Positions 25,933 through 35,423 are shown, counted from the stretch's first letter. The stretch is DNA of 64,000 nt from Beijerinckiaceae bacterium (GCA_021324915.1 JAJPIC010000004.1:116894-180893); one strand, 5' to 3'. Notes: generated by a model from the sequence alone, not told the origin. Program-made: numbers and translations.

Positions 25933-28260
25933 TCAGCCCTTTGCACGTAATCTTGCGCGCCCGGTTCCGCCACCGGACCTCTTGTCGCGGCGGCTTGCCC
26001 TTTTGCCGCCGGCAATGCCGCCTCTGAGGCTTTTTCCTTCGCTGAGCAGTTCGAAGCGCAGCGCCCCGGCGAAGGGAGCCGCTTCGACGAGCCTGACGGT
26101 CACGTCATCGCCGAGCCGATGCGCGGCCCGGGTCTTGTTGCCGATGAGCGCATGCAAGCTTTCTTCGTAGCGGAAATAATCATCGCCGAGCGTCGCCGCC
26201 GGAATGAACCCGTCGGCGCCGGTATCGGTCAGCCTTACGAAGAGGCCGACCTGCGTGACCCCGGAAATCCGTCCGGAAAAGATCGTCCCGACTTGCTCGC
26301 TCAGATGAAGCGCGATCAGGCGCTCGACCGTGTCGCGTTCGGCCGCCATGGCGCGCCGCTCGGCTGCCGAAATCTGCGCGGCGATCTCGGCCAGTTGCTC
26401 AAGGCTCATATCGGGCAGGCCATCGGGCCCGAATTGCAAAGCGCGGATCAGTGCGCGGTGCACAATGAGATCCGCATAGCGGCGGATCGGCGAGGTAAAA
26501 TGCGCGTAGCGGCGCAGATTGAGGCCGAAGTGCCCGTAATTTTCGGCGACATATTCCGCTTGCGCCTGGGTGCGCAGCACGACTTCGCTCACGATATTTT
26601 CGTGTTCCGTGCCCTTCACGCGTTTCAAAATGCCGTTGAACTGTCGGGCGGTGAGCACCTGGCCCTTGGCGAGCCGAATATCGAGCGAAGCTAAGAATTC
26701 CGACAGCGCATTGAGCTTTTCGAGCGTCGGCTCGCCATGCGCGCGATAAATGAAGGCTTGGCGATGCGCCTCCAGCGTCTCGGCCGCAGCGACATTGGCG
26801 AGGATCATGAATTCCTCGATCAAGCGATGCGCCTCGAGCCGCGGCGGCACGATGACGCGATCGACCGTCCCGTCCGGCTTCAAGAGAATCTTGCGCTCCG
26901 GCAGATCGAGGTCGAGCGGCGCGCGTTTCTCCCGCGCGCGCTTCAATGCGGCGTAAGCATCGAAGAGCGGCGCCAGAACGGGTTCGCGGATGTTCCGCGT
27001 CTCGGGTCCCGGCATGCCGTCCCAAGCGGCTTGCACTTGCGCATAAGTGAGTTTCGCCGCCGAGCGCATCATGATGCGGTGCACGCGATGGGAAAGCACG
27101 TGCCCGTCTTTGCCGATCACGATACGGAAGGCGAGGGCCGGGCGATCCTCCCCGGCTTTCAGCGAACAGAGATCGTTCGAAATGCGCTCGGGCAACATGG
27201 GAACGACGCGATCGGGGAAATAGACGGAATTGCCGCGTTCCAGCGCGTCGCGATCGAGCGCCGAGCCCGGCCGGACATAGGCTGCGACATCGGCGATTGC
27301 GACGAATATGACGTGGCCGCCGAGATTGTCCGGATTGGAATCGGGCTGTGCGAAGACGGCATCGTCATGATCCTTGGCGTCGGCCGGATCGATGGTCACG
27401 AGGGGAAGTTCGCGCCAATCTTCGCGGCCGATGCGGGCAGGGGCGCCGGCGCGTTCCGCCTCGGCGAGCGATTCAGGGCGAAAGACATTCGGGATGCCAT
27501 GTGCATGAACGGCGATGAGGCTCATGGCCTTTTCGCTCGACATATTGGCGATGCGCTCGCGGATCTTGGCGCTCGGCGGACCCAAGCGCGCGGAACGGAG
27601 CACATCGACAGCGACGAGATCGCCGTCGCGCGCGTCTCCCGGTTCCGTGACGATGAACTCGCCGCGATTGATGTTGCGCTTGTCGACCGGAACGACCCTG
27701 CCGACCCCATGCGAATCCATGCGGTAGATCCCGAGGATTTGCGACTTGCCACGGTCGAGCAGCTTGACGATGCGCCCGGAATAGGCCGGGTCGCGCGGCC
27801 CAGCGTCACGCCGCAGTTCCGCGCGGATAAGGGCGCGATTGCCGATGCCGGGCACGGCCATGCCCGGACGCCGGCGGCCCGAATGGATCAGGATTTTCGG
27901 TACGGGACCTTGCGCCTGATCCCATTCGACCGGAACGGCGATCAATTCGCCATCCGCATCGCGGCTTTCGATGTCCGCGAGCACCACCGAGGGCAATTGG
28001 CCGGGCTTGTGCAATTGCTTGCGGCGCCGCTCGATGGCGCCTTGCTCCTCGAGTTCGCGCAGCAGGTTTTTCAAGGCGACGCGATCGGCACCTTTGATGC
28101 CGAAGGCGCGGGCGATCTCGCGCTTGCCGATCTTGGCCGGCCTTTGCTCGCGGTCGAGATAGGCGAGGATTTCTTCACGCGAAGGCAGGCTTGACGCCAA
28201 GGACGACTCCGCTTTTCTTGGATCGCGACCGACGGCGGTTTCCCGCGCGGCTTTTTTCAC
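25933..28260 (-). CDS. rnr: Ribonuclease R
   Basis: A 775-residue 3'-5' exoribonuclease of the RNB family, degrading structured RNA, including mRNA and defective rRNA, in the cytoplasm. The N-terminus has a winged-helix segment (PSREEILAYLDREQRPAKIGKREIARAFG), then cold-shock domains, and the catalytic RNB core with VTIDPADAKDHDDAVFAQ supplying the metal-binding Asp residues. A C-terminal S1 domain (GTIFSGRISGVTQVGLFVRL) and basic tail follow. Start chosen at GTG 28260, which overlaps the topA stop as GTGA; the 130 track residues upstream are a topA shadow. Translation is probably coupled to topA. Confidence 0.96.
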   Translation of the reverse strand: MKKAARETAVGRDPRKAESSLASSLPSREEILAYLDREQRPAKIGKREIARAFGIKGADRVALKNLLRELEEQGAIERRRKQLHKPGQLPSVVLADIESRDADGELIAVPVEWDQAQGPVPKILIHSGRRRPGMAVPGIGNRALIRAELRRDAGPRDPAYSGRIVKLLDRGKSQILGIYRMDSHGVGRVVPVDKRNINRGEFIVTEPGDARDGDLVAVDVLRSARLGPPSAKIRERIANMSSEKAMSLIAVHAHGIPNVFRPESLAEAERAGAPARIGREDWRELPLVTIDPADAKDHDDAVFAQPDSNPDNLGGHVIFVAIADVAAYVRPGSALDRDALERGNSVYFPDRVVPMLPERISNDLCSLKAGEDRPALAFRIVIGKDGHVLSHRVHRIMMRSAAKLTYAQVQAAWDGMPGPETRNIREPVLAPLFDAYAALKRAREKRAPLDLDLPERKILLKPDGTVDRVIVPPRLEAHRLIEEFMILANVAAAETLEAHRQAFIYRAHGEPTLEKLNALSEFLASLDIRLAKGQVLTARQFNGILKRVKGTEHENIVSEVVLRTQAQAEYVAENYGHFGLNLRRYAHFTSPIRRYADLIVHRALIRALQFGPDGLPDMSLEQLAEIAAQISAAERRAMAAERDTVERLIALHLSEQVGTIFSGRISGVTQVGLFVRLTDTGADGFIPAATLGDDYFRYEESLHALIGNKTRAAHRLGDDVTVRLVEAAPFAGALRFELLSEGKSLRGGIAGGKRASRRDKRSGGGTGRARLRAKG

Positions 28261-31043
28261 GCCCGCTTGGCCTTCCTGGCAGATTTCGTTGCAGCTTTTG
28301 CGGCCGGCGCAGCCTTGCCGGCGCGTGCTGCGGATTTGGCTTTGCCTTTCGCAGGACCCCGCTTGCCTTTGGGTGCTGCGCCTTTCTTGTCGTCGATGAG
28401 CCTGATCGCTTCCTCGAGCGTGAGCGTTTCGGGCGTAAACCCGTCCTTCAAAGTCGCATTGACCTTTCCGAGGCTCACATAGGGTCCGTAGCGGCCGTTG
28501 CGCACCAGGATTTCTCCGCCGTCCGGATGTTCGCCAAGAACGCGCTCGGCGCCGCTCTCGCGCTTGGCGGTGAGCAGGCCGAGCGCCTCTTCGAGCGTGA
28601 CGTTGGCGGGATCGGCATCGCGCGGCAAGGTCGCGTTGATCTTGCCCCAATTGACATAGGGCCCGTAGCGGCCGGATTTGATGGTCACCATGCCGCCTTC
28701 CGGATGTTCGCCGAGCTCGCGGCTCGCGCTTTCCTTGCCGAAACGGCGGGGGCTGGTTTCCTTGGCGACGATGAGATCGACGGCGCGATTGCCGCCGATC
28801 TCGAGAATATTCTCGTCCTTGCCGATATTGGCGTAAGTCTTGCCGTGCTGCACGTAGGGCCCGAACCGGCCGATCGCAGCGACGATCGGCTGTTTCGTCT
28901 CCGGATGAACGGCGACTTGTCTCGGCAGGCTCAAAAGCCCGAGCGCCTGCTCGAACGTGAGCTCGTCAGCCGAGAGCGGCTTTGGAATTGAAGAGCGTTT
29001 CGGCTTCTCGCCTTCGCCCAATTGCACGTAGGCGCCGAAGCGTCCGTGGCGCAGCGTGATCTCTTCGCCCGTATCGGGATCGATGCCCAGCACCTTGGCG
29101 CCGTTGCCCTCGCCGTTTCCCTCACCATTGGCGAGCGTGCGCGTATACGTGCATTCGGGATAATTGGAGCAGCCGATGAAGGCGCCATATTTGCCGAGCT
29201 TCAGCGACAATTGTCCTGTGCCGCAGGAAGGGCAGGTGCGCGGATTCGAGCCATCTTCCTTCGGCGGGAAAATATGTGGCGCAAGGAGCTCGTTGAGGCT
29301 GTCGAGCACTTGAGCGGTGCGCAGATCCTTGGTCGCGGCGAGCGCGCTCGAAAAATCCGCCCAGAAATGACGTAGCACTTCCTTCCAGTCGATCTCATGA
29401 TTGGAGACATTGTCGAGCTGTTCTTCGAGCCCCGCGGTGAAATCATAGCCGACGTAGCGGGTGAAGAAGCTTTCGAGGAAGGCAGTGACGACGCGACCCT
29501 TATCTTCCGGAAAGAGCCTCTTGTTTTCGAGCCGCACATATTTGCGGTCTTTGAGCACGGCGAGCGTCGAAGCGTAGGTGGAAGGGCGGCCGATGCCGAG
29601 CTCTTCCATCCTTTTGACGAGCGTCGCCTCGGTGAAGCGCGGCGGCGGCTCGGTGAAATGCTGGGTCGCGTCGATCTTTTCCTTGGTCAGGGGATCGCCG
29701 GCGGCCATGGGCGGCAGGCGGAGAGAATCTTCATCCTCTTCGTCGTCCTTGCCTTCTTGGTAGAGTTTCAAAAATCCATCGAAGCGGATCACTTGTCCCG
29801 TCGCGCGCAGATCGATTTTGCGCCCGCCGGCTTCGGCGACAATATCGGCGGTGGTGCGCTCGAGGTCGGCAGATTCCATCTGGCTTGCGACGGCGCGCGT
29901 CCAGATGAGCTCATAGAGCCGGGCCTCGTCTCTTTCGAGATGGCGCCGCACGTTGGCCGGCAGAAGGCTCATGTCGGTTGGCCTGATCGCCTCATGCGCT
30001 TCCTGCGCGTTCTTGGCTTTCGCCGTATATCTGCGCGGCGCGTCCGGCACGTAGCGCGGACCATATTCTTTTTCGATGACACGGCGCGCCGCGGCGATCG
30101 CCTCGGGTGCCACGTCTACGCCGTCGGTTCGCATATAGGTGATGAGGCCGACCGTTTCGCCGCCCAGATCGGCGCCTTCATAAAGCCGCTGGGCGATGAC
30201 CATGGTGCGCGCCGGCGCAAAGCCTAGTTTTCGCGAGGCCTCTTGCTCAAGGGTCGAGGTCGTGAAGGGTGCCGCCGGATGACGCTTGGCTGGCCGCGCC
30301 TCGACCCTCGCAACTGTGAAACGAGCGTTCTCCAGGGCCCGTTTGAAGGCTTCCGCCTCGCTGCCCGAGCCGATGTCGAGGCGAGCAATCCTCTTGCCGT
30401 CGGCGCCGACCAGACGGGCGAGGAACGGCGCGCCGGCCTTGGTTTTCAGATGCGCGACAAGCGACCAATATTCCTGCGGAACGAAGCTTTCGATCTCGAG
30501 CTCGCGGTCGCAGACGAGGCGTAGCGCGACCGATTGCACGCGCCCGGCCGAACGCGCGCCCGGCAATTTGCGCCAGAGCACCGGCGAAAGATTGAAGCCG
30601 ACGAGATAATCGAGCGCGCGGCGGGCGAGATAGGAATCGACAAGCGCTTCATCGATCTGGCGCGGATTTTTCATCGCATCGAGGATCGCCGCCTTGGTGA
30701 TGGCGTTGAACACGACACGCTCGACCGACTTGCCTTTGAGAACCCGCTTGGTCTTCAGGACCTCGAGAACATGCCAGGAGATCGCCTCGCCTTCACGGTC
30801 GGGGTCGGTCGCAAGGATGATCTTCTCGGCGTTTTTGGCGGCGTTGGCGATGTCGCTGAGCCGTTTCGCCGCTTTCGAATCGACCTCCCAAAGCATTTTG
30901 AAATCGTCCTCGGGATCGACCGAGCCGTCTTTTGCGGGCAAATCGCGGACATGGCCGAACGAGGCCATGACCTCGTAATTGCGGCCGAGATATTTGTTGA
31001 TCGTCTTGGCCTTGGAAGGCGATTCGACGATGACCAGATTCAT
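28257..31043 (-). CDS. topA: DNA topoisomerase I
   Basis: A 928-residue type IA topoisomerase that relaxes negative supercoils. The TOPRIM domain begins MNLVIVESPSKAKTINKYLG and carries the metal-binding TDPDREGEAISWH. The active-site Tyr lies in GLITYMRTDGV. After the core comes one C4 zinc-finger (CPSCGTGQLSLKLGKYGAF, GCSNYPECTYT), then several Toprim-C repeats each with RYGPYV-like cores, and a Lys/Ala-rich tail. Length and repeats fit the alphaproteobacterial form. It heads the topA-rnr-DUF983-MFS-rpmG run and is divergent from pyrB. Confidence 0.97.
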   Translation of the reverse strand: MNLVIVESPSKAKTINKYLGRNYEVMASFGHVRDLPAKDGSVDPEDDFKMLWEVDSKAAKRLSDIANAAKNAEKIILATDPDREGEAISWHVLEVLKTKRVLKGKSVERVVFNAITKAAILDAMKNPRQIDEALVDSYLARRALDYLVGFNLSPVLWRKLPGARSAGRVQSVALRLVCDRELEIESFVPQEYWSLVAHLKTKAGAPFLARLVGADGKRIARLDIGSGSEAEAFKRALENARFTVARVEARPAKRHPAAPFTTSTLEQEASRKLGFAPARTMVIAQRLYEGADLGGETVGLITYMRTDGVDVAPEAIAAARRVIEKEYGPRYVPDAPRRYTAKAKNAQEAHEAIRPTDMSLLPANVRRHLERDEARLYELIWTRAVASQMESADLERTTADIVAEAGGRKIDLRATGQVIRFDGFLKLYQEGKDDEEDEDSLRLPPMAAGDPLTKEKIDATQHFTEPPPRFTEATLVKRMEELGIGRPSTYASTLAVLKDRKYVRLENKRLFPEDKGRVVTAFLESFFTRYVGYDFTAGLEEQLDNVSNHEIDWKEVLRHFWADFSSALAATKDLRTAQVLDSLNELLAPHIFPPKEDGSNPRTCPSCGTGQLSLKLGKYGAFIGCSNYPECTYTRTLANGEGNGEGNGAKVLGIDPDTGEEITLRHGRFGAYVQLGEGEKPKRSSIPKPLSADELTFEQALGLLSLPRQVAVHPETKQPIVAAIGRFGPYVQHGKTYANIGKDENILEIGGNRAVDLIVAKETSPRRFGKESASRELGEHPEGGMVTIKSGRYGPYVNWGKINATLPRDADPANVTLEEALGLLTAKRESGAERVLGEHPDGGEILVRNGRYGPYVSLGKVNATLKDGFTPETLTLEEAIRLIDDKKGAAPKGKRGPAKGKAKSAARAGKAAPAAKAATKSARKAKRA

Positions 31044-31265
31044 AAGAACAGGAACTCCGATTCTAAGCGGCTGAAAAATCTCACGTTTTTTGGAATTCGG
31101 CGGGGGCCGTCACAGCTGCGGCGCGAGCCTCGGCGGGCACTCGTTGCCGCGGAACATGGGGTAGGGGGGCCCAAGTGTCAAATGGCAAGGGCTAACTTTG
31201 TCCTCGAATAGACCCGCAAGCCACCCTTGCCGAGCGGGCGACTTCGCCCCTATAGAAGTCTTTTA

Positions 31266-32216
31266 ATGTCCGAATTGCGGCCCATTCAGAAATTCCGGCA
31301 CCGGCATCTGCTCGGGATAGAAGGGCTTTCGGCGGCGGACATCTTAACCTTACTCGATAGAGCCGAAGAGGCGATCGAAGTCTCGCGCCAGATCGAGAAG
31401 AAACGCGCCACTTTGCGCGGCCGCACGCTCATCAATCTCTTCTTCGAAGCCTCGACCCGCACGCAAAGCTCGTTCGAGCTCGCCGGCAAGAGGCTCGGCG
31501 CCGATGTGATGAACATGTCGGTTTCGACCTCCAGCGTCAAAAAAGGCGAGACGCTGATCGACACGGCGATGACGCTCAACGCCATGCGGCCCGACATTAT
31601 CGTCGTGCGCCACGCGCAGGCGGGCGCCGTTCACCTTCTTGCCAAGAAAGTTGATTGCGCTGTGGTTAATGCGGGAGACGGCGCCCACGAACATCCGACC
31701 CAGGCCCTTCTCGACGCTCTGACGATCCGGCGCAACAAGGGCCGGATCGAGGGCCTGACGGTCGCGATCTGCGGCGACATTCTCCACTCGCGCGTCGCGC
31801 GCTCGAATATTCTGCTTCTTTCGACGCTCGGCGCGCGGGTGCGCGTCGTCGGGCCTTCCACGCTGATGCCGGTCGGGATCGAGCGCATGGGCGCCGAATG
31901 TTTTCTCGACATGAAGAGCGGGCTCGAGGATGCCGACATCGTCATGATGCTGCGCTTGCAGAGGGAGCGCATGAGCGGTGCCTTCGTGCCGTCCTCACGC
32001 GAATATTTCCGCACCTTCGGTCTCGATGCGGAAAAGCTTCGCTATGCCAAAAAGGACGCGCTCGTTATGCATCCGGGGCCGATGAACCGCGGAGTCGAGA
32101 TCGATTCGAGCATTGCCGACGGACCGCAAAGCCTCATCCGCGAACAGGTCGAAATGGGGGTCGCCGTGCGCATGGCGGTGCTTGCGGCGCTTGCCGAACA
32201 TCTGCCGAATGATTGA
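31266..32216 (+). CDS. pyrB: Aspartate carbamoyltransferase catalytic subunit
   Basis: A 316-residue enzyme joining carbamoyl phosphate and aspartate in pyrimidine synthesis. The carbamoyl-phosphate-binding STRT motif is at residues 63-66 ([13 protein letters not shown]). [12 protein letters not shown] and [11 protein letters not shown] are also present; the latter is typical of the class A enzymes that assemble with a dihydroorotase or a pseudo-dihydroorotase. Start chosen at ATG 31266 ([10 protein letters not shown]). The pyrC-like gene begins 6 bases after the stop, so the two are in an operon. No pyrI regulatory subunit is present. Confidence 0.96.
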   Translation: MSELRPIQKFRHRHLLGIEGLSAADILTLLDRAEEAIEVSRQIEKKRATLRGRTLINLFFEASTRTQSSFELAGKRLGADVMNMSVSTSSVKKGETLIDTAMTLNAMRPDIIVVRHAQAGAVHLLAKKVDCAVVNAGDGAHEHPTQALLDALTIRRNKGRIEGLTVAICGDILHSRVARSNILLLSTLGARVRVVGPSTLMPVGIERMGAECFLDMKSGLEDADIVMMLRLQRERMSGAFVPSSREYFRTFGLDAEKLRYAKKDALVMHPGPMNRGVEIDSSIADGPQSLIREQVEMGVAVRMAVLAALAEHLPND

Positions 32217-32222
32217 GATGCG

Positions 32223-33533
32223 ATGAAAACCTTGCCCTCCATCGCGCATCAGCCGCTCGCGCTCGTGAACGGGCGCTTGCTCGATCCGGGTGCCGGCCGG
32301 CAGGCCCGTGGCGGAGTGCTCATTATCGACGGCGTCATTCGCGATTTGGGGCCTGCCGTCGTTGCGGACGCGCTGCCTGCGCACGCGCAAGTGATCGATT
32401 GCGGCGGCGACGTGATTGCGCCTGGGCTGATCGACATGTGCGCCTTCGTCGGCGAGCCGGGTGCCGAACATCGCGAGACGATCGCTACCGCAACGGCCGC
32501 GGCGGCGGCCGGGGGGGTCACGACCATTCTCGCGCGACCCGATACGAATCCGCCGGTCGATGAGCCCGCCGTCGTCGATTTTCTTCTGCGCCGTGCGCGC
32601 GATACGGGGCTTGTGCGCGTTCTGCCGGTCGCCGCGCTGACGCGCGGCTTGCAAGGCGCGGAGATGGCCGAGATCGGCCTGTTGAAGGAAGCCGGCGCCG
32701 TCGCCTTCAGCGATGCGGCGCAGTCATTGCGCAATGCCCAAGTCATGCGCCGCATATTGGCCTATGCGAAGGATTTCGATGCACTCGTCATGCATCACAC
32801 GCAGGATCCGGATTTTTCGGAAGGCGTGATGAACGAAGGGGAATATGCAACGCGCCTCGGGCTCACGGGCATTCCGCGCGAGGCCGAAGCGATCATGCTC
32901 GACCGCGACATAAGGCTCGTGGCGCTGACCGGCGCGCGCTATCACGCCGCACTCGTCTCGACTTCGCTCTCGCTCGACGCGGTCCGCGCCGCCAAGACAG
33001 CCGGCCTGCCGATCACCTGCGCGACGTCGATCAATCATCTCACGCTGAACGAGAACGACATCGGCGATTACCGGACGTTCCTGAAGCTCTCGCCGCCGCT
33101 GCGCAGCGAAGGCGAGCGCCAGGCGCTCGTCCAAGCGCTCGCCGAAGGCGTGATCGACGTCATCGTCTCGGATCATAATCCGCAGGACGTCGAGACGAAG
33201 CGCCTTCCTTTCACCGAGGCCGAATATGGCGCGATCGGGCTCGAGACGATGCTCTCCGCCGGCCTGCGCCTGGTCCATGCCGGCGAAATTTCACTCGCGC
33301 GTCTCGTCGCTGCCATGTCCTTGCGTCCGGCCGAGATTCTCGGCCTGCCGCAAGGCCGGCTCGCCATTGGAGCGCCCGCCGATCTCATCCGTTTCGATCC
33401 CGACGAGCCCTATGTGCTCGATCCGCTGAAGCTTCATTCGCGCTGCAAGAACACGCCCTTCGACGAAGCGAAAATGCAGGGCAGGGTGAAGCTCACCATG
33501 GTGGCGGGCGAAGTGGTCTGGGAGGCCGCATGA
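32223..33533 (+). CDS. Dihydroorotase-like protein, probably non-catalytic PyrX
   Basis: A 436-residue amidohydrolase-fold protein in the pyrB operon. The metal-binding HxH expected after the first beta-strand is replaced: residues 71-80 read DMCAFVGEPG, with Cys73 and Phe75 where active class I dihydroorotases have His (DxHVHLREPG). The late motif reads VSDHNPQD rather than TDHAPH. Rhizobium-type proteins annotated PyrC share this ARVFVGEPG-like region in my memory. Pseudomonas PyrC' proteins of this kind lack activity but hold the PyrB dodecamer together. I infer a structural role and expect an active PyrC elsewhere in the genome. Confidence 0.85.
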   Translation: MKTLPSIAHQPLALVNGRLLDPGAGRQARGGVLIIDGVIRDLGPAVVADALPAHAQVIDCGGDVIAPGLIDMCAFVGEPGAEHRETIATATAAAAAGGVTTILARPDTNPPVDEPAVVDFLLRRARDTGLVRVLPVAALTRGLQGAEMAEIGLLKEAGAVAFSDAAQSLRNAQVMRRILAYAKDFDALVMHHTQDPDFSEGVMNEGEYATRLGLTGIPREAEAIMLDRDIRLVALTGARYHAALVSTSLSLDAVRAAKTAGLPITCATSINHLTLNENDIGDYRTFLKLSPPLRSEGERQALVQALAEGVIDVIVSDHNPQDVETKRLPFTEAEYGAIGLETMLSAGLRLVHAGEISLARLVAAMSLRPAEILGLPQGRLAIGAPADLIRFDPDEPYVLDPLKLHSRCKNTPFDEAKMQGRVKLTMVAGEVVWEAA

Positions 33534-33548
33534 GGCCCTGTCGCGCGT

Positions 33549-33986
33549 TTACATCTCCCCATAGCCGCGCGCCATGGCCGCGGCGAATGCGGGCAGAAGC
33601 GCGAAGAGCGCCAATTCGATCCAGAGGAATCTTTGCGCACGCCCCACTTGCGCATCGCTCGGCACGGTCTTCGCGCGGCGCCAATTGATATAGTCGATCG
33701 TCGGCGGAACGGAGAGAAGGCCGACAACGACGAATGTGCCGATCTTCGCCCAGAAAAACGCATTATGGGAATAATAGGCCCAGCCTTTTGCGGCGAAGAC
33801 CGCGCGCGAAAAGCCGACGGCGATAATGAGCCCGGCGAGCACCCCATACCAGATATCGATGAGCCCAAGGCGCTTGACCGCCTGCCAGTCCATGCCGCGG
33901 CGCACGAGAATGAATTCGGCAAAGAGAATGCCGAAGATCGAAAAGACCAGCAGATGATGGGCGATGGCGAGCCAGAGATCGAGCAT
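33549..33986 (-). CDS. DUF2214 family membrane protein
   Basis: A 145-residue inner-membrane protein with four predicted helices. It starts LDLWLAIAHHLLVFSIFGILFAEF, followed by AVKRLGLIDIWYGVLAGLIIAVGFSR, FWAKIGTFVVVGLLSVPPTIDYINW and a C-terminal FLWIELALFALLPAFAAAMARG. These match DUF2214, of unknown function. Start at ATG 33986, preceded at five bases by GGAGG; the track adds a TTG in front. It converges on the pyrB-pyrX operon with a 15-base gap. Confidence 0.87.
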   Translation of the reverse strand: MLDLWLAIAHHLLVFSIFGILFAEFILVRRGMDWQAVKRLGLIDIWYGVLAGLIIAVGFSRAVFAAKGWAYYSHNAFFWAKIGTFVVVGLLSVPPTIDYINWRRAKTVPSDAQVGRAQRFLWIELALFALLPAFAAAMARGYGEM

Positions 33987-34038
33987 CAAAGCCTCCGATT
34001 ATTTCGAGCGTGATCCGAAACCATGCGAAGCGGTTTCC

Positions 34039-34073
34039 TGGATCCCGGCTCGTCGCTTCGCTCCGGCCGGGAA
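34039..34073. repeat. REP-like palindrome
   Basis: TCCCGGC and GCCGGGA arms surround a 16-base loop, flanked on the left by a CGAAGCGGTTT string. The sequence GGATCCCGGCTC recurs near 48477. Such units resemble repetitive extragenic palindromes common in Rhizobiales. It lies between DUF2214 and the 70-residue membrane protein. Confidence 0.55.
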
Positions 34074-34164
34074 AGTGGCCTTAGCCCGATTTACTAGCGG
34101 ACGTGAAAAGCGTCGATCCGCCATTTCTGCGAAAGAGAGATCTCGAATTCGGATTGCGGCTGTT

Positions 34165-34377
34165 TCAAGCGAAACGCGAATCGTGCACGCTTGGTGCCGG
34201 ATGGGCCGGCCCGGCCGGCGGCGCCGATCGTATCAAAAGCCCGAGCGTGAAGGCCGCGGACATCAAGATCACGATCAGGGCCACCGAGACCTGAAATTGG
34301 CGGCGGGCGGCTCGCGCATCATAGGACCGAACGAAGCCCAAATCCGGCGCACGATCGAAATGGTCGGCGATCGACAT
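34165..34377 (-). CDS. Small single-pass membrane protein, divergent from TetR regulator
   Basis: A 70-residue protein with an N-terminal polar part (MSIADHFDRAPDLGFVRSYD…RRQFQVS), one transmembrane helix at about residues 31-50 (ALIVILMSAAFTLGLLI) and a short Pro/Ala tail. The ATG is preceded by AGGAGAGAGA, an excellent ribosome binding site, which is why I accept it. The TetR gene starts 116 bases away in the other direction with a palindromic operator between, so TetR probably controls it. I recognise no family. Confidence 0.6.
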   Translation of the reverse strand: MSIADHFDRAPDLGFVRSYDARAARRQFQVSVALIVILMSAAFTLGLLIRSAPPAGPAHPAPSVHDSRFA

Positions 34378-34436
34378 GGTTCTCTCTCCTGAATTGGACC
34401 GAACTCTCTCGACAGCGCGGCAATTCCGCGCTAGAA

Positions 34437-34476
34437 GTTGACACTGTCAATATAACCCAATATGGGCAGTGTCAAC
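34437..34476. promoter_or_regulatory. Predicted TetR operator with overlapping promoter
   Basis: Perfect 10-bp inverted arms GTTGACACTG and CAGTGTCAAC lie 20 bases apart. The left arm is part of a perfect 13-bp palindrome, TTGACACTGTCAA, a typical TetR-family half-site arrangement. On the minus strand TTGACA is followed 17 bases on by TATTGA, a possible promoter for the small membrane protein. The site ends 16 bases before the TetR ATG, so autoregulation is likely. Confidence 0.65.
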
Positions 34477-34492
34477 ATCTTTTGGAGCTGGC

Positions 34493-35176
34493 ATGTCGGA
34501 AATTCGACGCGGCGATACACGGCCCTATCATCACGGCGACCTGCGCCGCGCCCTCATCGATGCCGCATTGGACCTGGTAACCGAAGAGCAGGACTGGACT
34601 TTTTCTTTGCGGGAAGTCGCGCGGCGCGCCGGCGTGAGCCACAATGCGCCATACAATCACTTTTCCGAAAAACGCGACCTGCTTGGCGCCGTCGCTGCGG
34701 CTGGCTTCGAGACGTTACGCGAGCGGATGCAGGGCGCGGCACTCCGGGCCGGCGATCCGCGCGCCGCGTTTATTGCTTCCGGCAAGGCCTATGTGAAAAT
34801 GGGAGTGGAAAACCCGGCGCTCTACCGGCTGATGTTCGGCCCGGCACTCGCCGCAGCGAACGGGCCCGCGGGCCGCAATCTCGAGGGCGAGGCCGATCGT
34901 CCGGCCGAAGCACGCGCGGCCGGCGCGCGCGCCAAGGCCGTGCTCGATGAAATCATTTTACGCGGCGCTGAGACGGGCGCCTTTGCTGTTTCTCCCGACA
35001 ATAAGGACAATAAAAAGGAGCGCGCCATCGCCTCGCTTTCGGCATGGTCCGCCGTCCACGGCCTGACCATGCTGATTATCGACGATCTGGCAGCGCAGGA
35101 TCTCGCCATCGACACGCTCGTCACGCGCGTTCTGCACATTATGCTCGAAGGCCTCGTACCGCGGAGGGGCCAATGA
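34493..35176 (+). CDS. TetR/AcrR family transcriptional regulator
   Basis: A 227-residue repressor. The N-terminal helix-turn-helix is at about residues 15-65 (YHHGDLRRALIDAALDLVTEE … FSLREVARRAGVSHNAPYNHF). The C-terminal ligand domain contains GVENPALYRLMFGP, a feature of the WHG-type TetR ligand domain, and ends with HGLTMLIIDDLAAQDL. Start chosen at ATG 34493; the track's GTG at 34469 lies inside the operator. The ligand is unknown. The divergent 70-residue membrane protein is its likely target along with itself. Confidence 0.9.
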   Translation: MSEIRRGDTRPYHHGDLRRALIDAALDLVTEEQDWTFSLREVARRAGVSHNAPYNHFSEKRDLLGAVAAAGFETLRERMQGAALRAGDPRAAFIASGKAYVKMGVENPALYRLMFGPALAAANGPAGRNLEGEADRPAEARAAGARAKAVLDEIILRGAETGAFAVSPDNKDNKKERAIASLSAWSAVHGLTMLIIDDLAAQDLAIDTLVTRVLHIMLEGLVPRRGQ

Positions 35177-35423
35177 GCGGCTTGGCGTGACGCGCGCCGA
35201 GACCGCGGCGGGACTTCGATCGTTCCTCACGGCATGACAAGAAAATGACCTCGCCGGTGCTCGGAAAGCGGCGCGTGCATCGGGTCGAGAAGGATGTTCA
35301 AGGCAGGAAATGGCCTCAAAGCGGTAGACGCGTCGGCCCGGGGCAGCTATCTTTGCGGCCGAAGAAGCCAATAGTTTCAATACCTTTGATCTTGCTATTT
35401 CAGCAGGAATTTCCGGAAGGGCC

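Noticed and set aside
26737-28194. 485-residue plus-strand ORF
   Set aside because: It is antisense to rnr; the reading frame is open because of high GC content.
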